DNA from: Legionella adelaidensis
GTDB lineage: Bacteria > Pseudomonadota > Gammaproteobacteria > Legionellales > Legionellaceae
Length of the DNA: 64,000 bases
Direction: 5' to 3'
Assembly: GCF_900637865.1 (NCBI RefSeq)
Contig: NZ_LR134418.1
Location: 310,001 to 374,000 of the forward strand
Position numbers and translations under genes: made by a program. Positions 55,031-61,791 of the stretch are shown piece after piece; position 1 is the first letter of the stretch; each line of letters opens with the position of its first letter. The notes under the pieces are model-generated. The model searched no databases, had not been told where the DNA came from, and saw only the letters and a list, made by a program, of their open reading frames with translations.

Positions 55031-55614
55031 AAAAATACCTTGAATTGAAATGGCTTTGTCTTCTCCTCTTAAATGTTCTCTTTATTGTTTTTATTACAGT
55101 AAAGCAAGAATCATCGGGTAACCAAACTAAAGAATTAATTACCCTGGATAAAAAAATTGCCTCTATTCAAAGCCAACTACAGAAACCCATTGAAAAACCG
55201 GATTTATCACCGATTACTCATGATCTAAAGCAATTAGGCGAATTTATTCAGCAGCTTCAAAACAAAGATGATCATCAACTAGGGGAAATATTTACCACAG
55301 AACAAATTGCTATTAAAAAACAGCTCGATGGAATAACTGATTTATTACGTCACTTAGATGAAAAAAAACAACCGGTAAAGATACTTCCTGAGAGCCAATT
55401 GCCTTTTAAAATACTAAGCATTGATAGTATCCAAGAAGTACCAGTAGCTTCTGTAGCTTATAAGTATAAAACCCAAGCCCTCGAAAAAGGTGACTCATTA
55501 GGAGGCTGGAGCGTACTTTTTATTGATTTTGTTAAACAAATAATAGAGTTTGAAAATGGTAATAAGGAACATGTAATTGCCCATCTGCAGCATCAGGAGA
55601 TGGGTGATGCGTAA
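55027..55614 (+). CDS. PilP/GspC-like single-pass ICE protein
   Basis: A 195-residue protein: short cytoplasmic part, one membrane helix (WLCLLLLNVLFIVFITV), a coiled coil (ELITLDKKIASIQSQLQK; IAIKKQLDGITDLLRHLDEKK) and a C-terminal beta segment (ALEKGDSLGGWSVLFIDFVKQIIEF) resembling the GspC/PilP homology region. No exact family was recognised. It lies between PilL- and TIGR03759-like genes and overlaps them. Confidence 0.55.
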   Translation: MKKYLELKWLCLLLLNVLFIVFITVKQESSGNQTKELITLDKKIASIQSQLQKPIEKPDLSPITHDLKQLGEFIQQLQNKDDHQLGEIFTTEQIAIKKQLDGITDLLRHLDEKKQPVKILPESQLPFKILSIDSIQEVPVASVAYKYKTQALEKGDSLGGWSVLFIDFVKQIIEFENGNKEHVIAHLQHQEMGDA

Positions 55615-56428
55615 ACTCTCTTCAATAGCATTTGGAATCCTATTAAGTCAGCATGCTCTAGCAAATTTATATATTCCTGGAATAGTTACCCAAAATATTC
55701 AAAATGAAGATAACGCATTAGCGAAAGCGGGTTTAATCGAGTTTCACGATGAAGTGGTTGAAGAAAAGAACATTAAACTCAGTGAAGAGCAAGTCTACCA
55801 AGCTAAGGTCTGGGGTTTAACTGAAGATGAAGAAAGGCGCTACTTACAACTATTGCAAAGCCAAAGTGGCCTATATTACAAAAATCTTCGCCTGACACCG
55901 GTTGACATACTCGGGCTAAATGCCAGAACCGACTCTGAACGCGAACATTTTGCGGAAATTGCAGCACACCAAGAAGCCCAGAAAGTAGCACAAAACATTG
56001 CTTGGAATAATGCTTTTTATCAAGCCTACAATCACATTTTCCAGGATGTACCAGTAGTAGGTAATTTTGACCCGTCCCCCTACTCTCCATACGCACACCA
56101 ACCTATTTCCCTTGAAGAAGGGGATAGCCTCTATTTCTTTATTAAAGAAAATGACACAGTAAGAACAATACTATTGCAACTAATTGATGCGATTACCACA
56201 ACTCAAAATGCCAAGCTACACCTGCTCTTTATAGAAATGAATGACGAAGCTATTCAACTGTGGGCAAATCGAAATCAAATACCGCAAAGCTTGGTAATCA
56301 ATCATCAAATCATCTTAGCCCCAGGCTTACAACAGTTTGAAGCACTAAAGCTACATAGTAAAAAAACCCCACTTCTCTTACTTGCTCGCGGTAATACCTC
56401 GCAAATTGTCGATTTGGGGAGATTTTAA
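55607..56428 (+). CDS. ICE protein, TIGR03759 family
   Basis: A 273-residue secreted protein with signal peptide RKLSSIAFGILLSQHALA. Residues 40-150 carry the conserved core (EEQVYQAKVWGLTEDEERRYLQLLQSQSGLYYKNLRLTPVDILGLNARTDSEREHFAEIAA) recognised as the TIGR03759 type of PFGI-1 ICEs. The C-terminal region looks like a thioredoxin-like or TlpA-like assembly (LLFIEMNDEAIQLWANRNQIPQS). An ATG 30 bases upstream is in frame; MRKLSS gives a proper signal peptide. Confidence 0.78.
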   Translation: MRKLSSIAFGILLSQHALANLYIPGIVTQNIQNEDNALAKAGLIEFHDEVVEEKNIKLSEEQVYQAKVWGLTEDEERRYLQLLQSQSGLYYKNLRLTPVDILGLNARTDSEREHFAEIAAHQEAQKVAQNIAWNNAFYQAYNHIFQDVPVVGNFDPSPYSPYAHQPISLEEGDSLYFFIKENDTVRTILLQLIDAITTTQNAKLHLLFIEMNDEAIQLWANRNQIPQSLVINHQIILAPGLQQFEALKLHSKKTPLLLLARGNTSQIVDLGRF

Positions 56429-56859
56429 TGGCAAAGCTTTTGCTCTTACTTCTGATTACCTTCAATGCTCATGCTATGGATGTCATACCACTTACGGTGA
56501 CTCATGATAATGCTGCTATGCGGCTTAACCTTTCTAGCCCGATTGGAGTTCCTGTAAAAAGTAAGGCAACGGTTGGAAAAGTAATTCGCAATAAATTGAA
56601 AACTGACCTTATTAACATAGCAATATTTGTAATTGGAGTGGACGACACATCTCTTAAATGGCTAGCAACGAATCAAGAGAGATTACAAGCAATGCAAGCC
56701 ATAGGATTTGTAACCAATGTGAATGATTTAGAAAAAATTATCGCTTTACAAGAAAAATATCAACTACCGCTATTGCCGGTTAATGTAGATCCTTTACTTA
56801 GTTACATTCAAGTGCAGCATTATCCTCTCATTATTGCTGGAGGTGCTGTATGGCAATAA
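56428..56859 (+). CDS. ICE protein, TIGR03765 family
   Basis: A 143-residue secreted protein (signal LLLLLITFNAHAMD) with the recognisable PDPAKxP-like end replaced by PLLPVNVDPLLSYIQVQHYPLIIAGGAVW, typical of the TIGR03765 (PFL_4695) family. It is coupled to both neighbours. In PFGI-1-type elements the TraD coupling protein normally comes next; here it does not. Confidence 0.72.
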   Translation: MAKLLLLLLITFNAHAMDVIPLTVTHDNAAMRLNLSSPIGVPVKSKATVGKVIRNKLKTDLINIAIFVIGVDDTSLKWLATNQERLQAMQAIGFVTNVNDLEKIIALQEKYQLPLLPVNVDPLLSYIQVQHYPLIIAGGAVWQ

Positions 56860-57482
56860 AACAAACGTCTAGAAGAATGACCCTGCAATTATTCCTCACT
56901 CTTTTCTTAGGATGGTTAGGGCTAATTTTTTGGTCTACTTATCAGTGGGTAACCTATGGTTACGCTTCTGCATATCAAAGAATTAATGAACTCGCTCATT
57001 CACAGAAAAAAGTATTAAGCCCAATTTATGAGAGATCATCTTTTACTCATTTACCGCTGCATCTAAAGCCCGTTGGCATAAATCTACCCTTTTTAAATAA
57101 CCTTCCAAAAATGCATGGAATAACAGAAGATTTCCTTAAAAAAGCCGGAGAAGGTCTCCAGTTAATTTCTCTAACAACCCAATACCTATTCATCAAATTA
57201 CTTATAGTAATTGCTGCTCTACCTCTGTTTGCTTTAGCAGCTATAGCAGGGCTTGTGGATGGATTAAATCAAAGAGCTATTCGTACTGCTTGTTTAGGAC
57301 GTGAATCCTCTTATGTATTCCATAAGCTTAACCAATATTTAAAAAAAGCACTTATAGTCTTTTTCTTGCTCTGGTTACTTCTTCCGATCAGTGTAAACCC
57401 CTCTTTAGTATTCGTGCCGATAAGCGTGCTTATTGGATCCATGGTGGCCATTACTGCCAGTCGATTTAAAAAATATTTGTAG
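56850..57482 (+). CDS. ICE membrane protein, TIGR03747 family
   Basis: A 210-residue membrane protein with four predicted helices (LFLTLFLGWLGLIFWSTYQW; LLIVIAALPLFALAAIAGLVDG; ALIVFFLLWLLLPISVNPS; VPISVLIGSMVAITASRF). GLVDGLNQRAIRTACLGRESSYVFHK is a highly conserved signature of TIGR03747 proteins, placed in the inner membrane with unknown role. It overlaps the previous gene by ten bases. Confidence 0.85.
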   Translation: MAIKQTSRRMTLQLFLTLFLGWLGLIFWSTYQWVTYGYASAYQRINELAHSQKKVLSPIYERSSFTHLPLHLKPVGINLPFLNNLPKMHGITEDFLKKAGEGLQLISLTTQYLFIKLLIVIAALPLFALAAIAGLVDGLNQRAIRTACLGRESSYVFHKLNQYLKKALIVFFLLWLLLPISVNPSLVFVPISVLIGSMVAITASRFKKYL

Positions 57483-57490
57483 GGGACGAT

Positions 57491-57817
57491 ATGAAACGAA
57501 TTCTTTACTTAGTTCTACTCACTGTAAGCCTACAAAGCTGGGCATCGAACCCCGATCTCAACGAGACGTTGGTCCGCATTATTAATCAAATAAATGCCAT
57601 TATGCCCCTTCTTGATGAGGCGCAGTTACAAATAACACCAAACACTCACATTCAATTGCAAATTGAAGGATTCGAAGATGGACAAGGGCAACACCATGCT
57701 GGTCTTCGTGAAGATTTAATGAATATCCGCAATGGACTCATTGATTATATTAATGAGCCTGTTATTGCCCCCCGCAAGATTAAAGCATTGGAAATGGATT
57801 TTGTGAGGAAACCTTAA
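57491..57817 (+). CDS. ICE RAQPRD-family protein
   Basis: A 108-residue secreted protein (signal LYLVLLTVSLQSWA) with LNETLVRIINQINAIMPLLDEAQLQ and GLREDLMNIRNGLIDYINEP, the TIGR01690/RAQPRD type found in ICE transfer clusters. The RAQPRD tail motif itself is not exactly conserved (APRKIKALE). The stop overlaps the next start (TAATG). Confidence 0.78.
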   Translation: MKRILYLVLLTVSLQSWASNPDLNETLVRIINQINAIMPLLDEAQLQITPNTHIQLQIEGFEDGQGQHHAGLREDLMNIRNGLIDYINEPVIAPRKIKALEMDFVRKP

Positions 57818-58083
57818 TGAGTAAAGACGAAATAGCCAGATTGTTTTCTACGACTTTCAAACAGGCAAGCAATAACATACCGGCACATGTCTTTTCCAGC
57901 AGTATTCGTTTTCTTGCCATTGCGTTGGTCATTTTAGCAGTTATGTGGTCTGTAAATCATTTTATGGACGCCGAAGAAAAAGACTATAACGGCTATTTAA
58001 TACGCCTAGGCTCTAGACTCATCCGCTTAGTCATTGGATTGACCCTTTTTATTTTAATTTTAATCGTTAAGGAGACAACATGA
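57817..58083 (+). CDS. ICE membrane protein, TIGR03758 family
   Basis: An 88-residue protein with two membrane helices (SIRFLAIALVILAVMWSVNHFM and LIRLVIGLTLFILILIV), sequence pattern FSTTFKQASNNIPAHVFSSSI typical of TIGR03758 transfer proteins. Stop and next start overlap (ATGA). Confidence 0.8.
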   Translation: MSKDEIARLFSTTFKQASNNIPAHVFSSSIRFLAIALVILAVMWSVNHFMDAEEKDYNGYLIRLGSRLIRLVIGLTLFILILIVKETT

Positions 58084-58445
58084 AAAAATCCCTTCGTACA
58101 CTTTACATTGGCGTATTAAATCTGTGCTATGCCCCCGTACTACTTGCGGATAGCTGGTTCCCGAAAATTTCGGAGGCAGACAATATTGGTAACGGAACTC
58201 GAAGCATGATGTCCGTGGCAGGGACTTATGTGAAACAAGGTTTAGGTTTGCTTATGTTCATTGCTGCCGTTGTAACCTTCATCAAATTTATCACCACTGT
58301 CCAACATGGAATTGAAGAATCTAAAAAGAATGAAGGCTCCATGGTGGCTTTTGGTACCTTTGCGGTAATGGCTATTACTTATTTGGCCGTAAGTATTGTA
58401 TCAGGGTATGTGGGCTACACCATGATTACTAAATTCAAAATTTAA
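58080..58445 (+). CDS. ICE membrane protein, TIGR03745 family (pilin-like VirB2 position)
   Basis: A 121-residue protein with an N-terminal signal (TLYIGVLNLCYAPVLLADS) and two hydrophobic helices separated by a basic loop (GLLMFIAAVVTFIKFITT; GTFAVMAITYLAVSIVSGYVGY). Such helix pairs are typical of VirB2/TraA-type pilins, so it probably is the T4SS pilin, as suggested for the TIGR03745 family. Confidence 0.78.
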   Translation: MKKSLRTLYIGVLNLCYAPVLLADSWFPKISEADNIGNGTRSMMSVAGTYVKQGLGLLMFIAAVVTFIKFITTVQHGIEESKKNEGSMVAFGTFAVMAITYLAVSIVSGYVGYTMITKFKI

Positions 58446-58454
58446 GGATGCGGT

Positions 58455-58817
58455 ATGAGCCAACCTTCTTCCCGCAACTTGTCACATGATTTTCCCGCAT
58501 GGAAAGGGCTAAGTTTGCGGGAATTATTTTGGATTGTAATTACAACCACCCCATTAACTTCATTTTTTTTCATTTTAGCGGGAATCATGCTGGGATTTCC
58601 TCTTGCTAGTGGCTGCGCTGGATTTTTTCTGGGCTTTATTTTGGCTATTACTTTTTGGCCTAAAAGAATTGCTCGAATTAAAGAGGGAAAGCCTTATGGT
58701 TTTGTAACGAAACAAGCAATTCAATGGATGGTGCGATTAAAGCTTAAACATTCCCCATGGTTTTACTATGAAGGTCGGTGGCGAAAAAATAAAACCCTAG
58801 GAGAGCCCCATGTTTGA
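58455..58817 (+). CDS. ICE protein, TIGR03750 family (VirB3-like)
   Basis: A 120-residue membrane protein with two helices (LFWIVITTTPLTSFFFILAGIML; GCAGFFLGFILAITFWPK) and RIKEGKPYGFVTKQAI; FYYEGRWRKNK at the end. This is the TIGR03750 pattern, comparable in size and position to TraL/VirB3. Stop overlaps the next start by eight bases. Confidence 0.82.
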   Translation: MSQPSSRNLSHDFPAWKGLSLRELFWIVITTTPLTSFFFILAGIMLGFPLASGCAGFFLGFILAITFWPKRIARIKEGKPYGFVTKQAIQWMVRLKLKHSPWFYYEGRWRKNKTLGEPHV

Positions 58818-59466
58818 ATATTGGAAAAAAACAGATAGTTTGCATCATCACAATCGATTACTACTCGCAATTGTAGGAGTTTTACTGGTCGTCGTTCTGT
58901 CTTTAATGCTTATTTTGGCAACCATCCCAAAACGCTATGAATTTTGGTTAAGTCCTAATATGGCGGCCAACGGTGGATTGATTAAAGCAAGTCAAATTCC
59001 CGATGAGTATGTACAAGGTTTTGTTTCCTCATTGATGCCTTCTTTATTTAGTTGGTCCAATCATGGAAAAGAAGATTTCATGCGAAACCTCAAAGCCTTT
59101 CATTATTATTTTACCCCTCGGCATGAACAACTTCTTCGTGAAACATTAGCTGCTTATAAGAATGCACAACTTTTTGATCGAAGTCAGGTAGCAAGCCTGT
59201 ATCGTTTTATGGAGCCACAAGATATACATAAAATTGGCCCAGACACTTGGGAAGTTAAGTTAGTCCTGCGTATAACACAGCGGTTAAAAGACAACAGCGC
59301 TATGGTCATAGCTGATAAGGTCGTTCTCTATAACTTGCGCGTTGTGAAGGTAAATCTTTCGCGCATCCATAACCCTTTCCAACTTGCTCTTGATGGCTAT
59401 ACCCGCAATGAAGAACGCCTACAAGATTTACTCGCCGACACGGAGGTAGCCCATGAGATATCTTAA
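58810..59466 (+). CDS. ICE protein, TIGR03746 family (TraE/VirB8-like)
   Basis: A 218-residue bitopic protein: N-terminal cytoplasmic end, membrane helix (LLLAIVGVLLVVVLSLMLILAT), periplasmic domain containing FWLSPNMAANGGLIKASQIPDEYVQGFVSSLMPSLFSW. This is the TIGR03746 type, functionally like VirB8/TraE, linking inner-membrane parts to the outer core. An AGGAG ribosome site is present. Confidence 0.85.
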   Translation: MFEYWKKTDSLHHHNRLLLAIVGVLLVVVLSLMLILATIPKRYEFWLSPNMAANGGLIKASQIPDEYVQGFVSSLMPSLFSWSNHGKEDFMRNLKAFHYYFTPRHEQLLRETLAAYKNAQLFDRSQVASLYRFMEPQDIHKIGPDTWEVKLVLRITQRLKDNSAMVIADKVVLYNLRVVKVNLSRIHNPFQLALDGYTRNEERLQDLLADTEVAHEIS

Positions 59467-60226
59467 ATTCGCCTTATTTTCTCTTTGTTTTGTTATCAAC
59501 GTTAGTTATGCCCTAGAAAAGGAACACCTGGTCTGGGAAAAGATTCCTTTAACGATTCAATTGCCTATCAACCAAGAACGACTGGTTCAATTCCCTCAAG
59601 CTATCAAAGTCATGGATCAACAACTAGGTTCTAATGTAGAAGTTTTAAAGGTGAAGGATAGTCTCTACATCAAAGCTAAAGAGGCCTTTACAGAAGGTCG
59701 GCTAATAGTGCAGCTATTACCAGATAATGAAGTAATCATTTTAAATTTAAAATCTGACGAAAAGCTAAAAAATGCTAATCCCATTGAAATAGTAGTAGAC
59801 ACAGTAGAAGAAAAAGTAGGCACAACATCTAGCCAATACGAATATAACGCCATACAGCTCACTCGATTCGCAATTCAATCCCTTTATTCCCCAGAGCGTG
59901 TTCTGGAAATCCCGGAAGGAATTCACCGCACGCCTATGCAAACCCATAAAACTGTACCTCTTTTTTATGGCGCTAGTGTTGAAGCCCACCCCATAGCTTC
60001 TTGGCGTGGAGGAGAGCTATATGTAACGTCCATTGAGGTTAGAAATTTACTTAGTAAATCAGTGCACCTGCAATTCACCGATCTTATAGGGCATTGGCAA
60101 GCAGCCAGCTTTTATCCAACGAATGAATTAATGCCGCGAAATCAACATGAAACTACGACCGTATTTCTGGTTTCTGAACAACCATTTTCCAGTGCATTGA
60201 CTCAACAGCCGAGGTTTAATCGATGA
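59453..60226 (+). CDS. ICE protein, TIGR03749 family (TraK/VirB9-like)
   Basis: A 257-residue secreted protein (signal FALFSLCFVINVSYAL) with the TraK/VirB9-like start of the mature protein (HLVWEKIPLTIQLPINQERLVQFPQAIKV) and a conserved core ending (WRGGELYVTSIEVRNLLSKSVHL). This is the TIGR03749 type and likely part of the outer-membrane core complex. It overlaps its neighbours by 14 and four bases. Confidence 0.84.
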   Translation: MRYLKFALFSLCFVINVSYALEKEHLVWEKIPLTIQLPINQERLVQFPQAIKVMDQQLGSNVEVLKVKDSLYIKAKEAFTEGRLIVQLLPDNEVIILNLKSDEKLKNANPIEIVVDTVEEKVGTTSSQYEYNAIQLTRFAIQSLYSPERVLEIPEGIHRTPMQTHKTVPLFYGASVEAHPIASWRGGELYVTSIEVRNLLSKSVHLQFTDLIGHWQAASFYPTNELMPRNQHETTTVFLVSEQPFSSALTQQPRFNR

Positions 60227-61479
60227 AAAAAAGTGGACTTAAAATTCTAAGTGGCGCTGTAGTTCTCACGGTTATATTAATACTGATTAATAGCCGACAA
60301 ACCGAGCCTGTAAAAGATAAAGCAACAAATCCAAATAATTTTGGGGAAGCTATAGCTAGTCAATTTAATGACAATATACGCGATGTATCTGCACGATTAA
60401 TTGAAACAGAAAAAAAATTAGAAAAAATTCAGGAGGAAAATACAAGCCTCCAAAAACAATTAAAAAAACCCAAAGTAGAAATTAATAGCTCCTTTCAAGA
60501 AGAAATATCAAATTTAAAAGAGCAAATTAATGCCTTAACAGACAATAAATTGCAATCTTACCCTATGGAGGAAACCTCTCCGAAAGTGAATGGTCAAATT
60601 AAGGATTTAGATTCCTTGATTGAAAAGCCATCTCAAAAAAGTGACTCTTTAAATCAAAATGAAACAGACAGTAAAAAAGAAGCTCCCAATATTACTCCGT
60701 TCTATACCATTCCGGCAGGCAGTGATTTTAGTAAGGTAGCTCTTTTATCTGCATTAATAGGTGAAGTTCCGGTTGAAGACAAATTAATGCAACCGCTCTT
60801 TCCTTTTACCGCTATGGTTAGTCGCGGCGACTTAATGACGGCCAATGGAATGCAGTTGCCAGAAGATATTACTGGTATGAAAGTCAGCGGTTATGCCATA
60901 GGTGTGGGATCGTTTCTCGATAATATTAGCTGTGTACGCGCCTATGTAACGTCTGCCTTATTTGTTTTTGATGATGGTCATTTCGTGACAATTGGCCAAG
61001 AACAAATGAAAGGAACCGCCGAACTGGTTAACAATGAAAGTATTGGATATTTAACAACCCAATATGGCAATCCTTGTATCAAGGGACAATACATTACAAA
61101 CGCCCCACGCGTATTAGGCTCGCTAATGCTCGCTGGTGGTATTCAAGGTGCAGGAAATGCTTTATCCAAATGGCAGATGAGTTACGAAGCAGAAGGAGGC
61201 ACTTCTATTGCTATCCCAACAGGTGATTTAACCCATTTTGCCACGGGTGGAGCAATTACCGAAGGCAGCGAAAAAGTTACCGACTGGCTTCAAAAAAGAA
61301 TTCAGGGCAGTTTTGACATGGTTTTTGTTCCTGCCAGCATTCGAACCGCTTCTGGGTTTATTCCCAATCAATTAAACCTACATTTCAGTCAAACGATTGC
61401 TATTGATAAAGAACTTAACGGGAGGTTATTAGATTATGGTTTCCATAAAGAAAAACATTTTGATAATGCTTTGCGCTAG
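60223..61479 (+). CDS. ICE protein, TIGR03752 family (TraB/VirB10-like)
   Basis: A 418-residue protein: N-terminal membrane helix (GLKILSGAVVLTVILILINS), long coiled coil (about residues 45-110, KLEKIQEENTSLQKQLKK), a disordered linker, and the C-terminal TrbI/VirB10-like domain (FYTIPAGSDFSKVALLSALIGEVPV; LFPFTAMVSRGDLMTANGMQLP). This spans the periplasm and connects the outer core to the energising ATPases. It overlaps the lipoprotein gene by 44 bases. Confidence 0.86.
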   Translation: MKKSGLKILSGAVVLTVILILINSRQTEPVKDKATNPNNFGEAIASQFNDNIRDVSARLIETEKKLEKIQEENTSLQKQLKKPKVEINSSFQEEISNLKEQINALTDNKLQSYPMEETSPKVNGQIKDLDSLIEKPSQKSDSLNQNETDSKKEAPNITPFYTIPAGSDFSKVALLSALIGEVPVEDKLMQPLFPFTAMVSRGDLMTANGMQLPEDITGMKVSGYAIGVGSFLDNISCVRAYVTSALFVFDDGHFVTIGQEQMKGTAELVNNESIGYLTTQYGNPCIKGQYITNAPRVLGSLMLAGGIQGAGNALSKWQMSYEAEGGTSIAIPTGDLTHFATGGAITEGSEKVTDWLQKRIQGSFDMVFVPASIRTASGFIPNQLNLHFSQTIAIDKELNGRLLDYGFHKEKHFDNALR

Positions 61480-61783
61480 TATCGGAGTGAGTGCCTGCAG
61501 CACTTCCAGAATTACTCAGACTTCCATTCCCGAGCAAGGCTTAACTATTAGTCAATTATATCAGCAGAGTAAAGAAACCCCTTTGCCAAAATCGTTTCCC
61601 TATCGAGTAAACCTTGTGGAAACTAATGATGAATTTAAACCATTACCCAATCCCGAAGTGCCAATTCATGTCTTTGCTCATGTTGCACAGCTAGGGGATG
61701 AGCAAATTATTAAACCGTCCTATACGACACGTTTTTTTCTGTATAAACAAAACCAATACGCTCTTGCTTCCGAACTTTATTAG
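61436..61783 (+). CDS. ICE transfer lipoprotein, TIGR03751 family (TraV/VirB7-like)
   Basis: A 115-residue lipoprotein with signal IKKNILIMLCASIGVSAC and lipobox VSAC. Then comes TIGR03751-type sequence: GLTISQLYQQSKETPLPKSFPYR and IPVHVFAHVAQLGDEQIIKP. It probably sits in the outer-membrane core like TraV/VirB7. It starts inside the VirB10-like gene. Confidence 0.84.
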   Translation: MVSIKKNILIMLCASIGVSACSTSRITQTSIPEQGLTISQLYQQSKETPLPKSFPYRVNLVETNDEFKPLPNPEVPIHVFAHVAQLGDEQIIKPSYTTRFFLYKQNQYALASELY

Positions 61784-61791
61784 GTGCTTAG

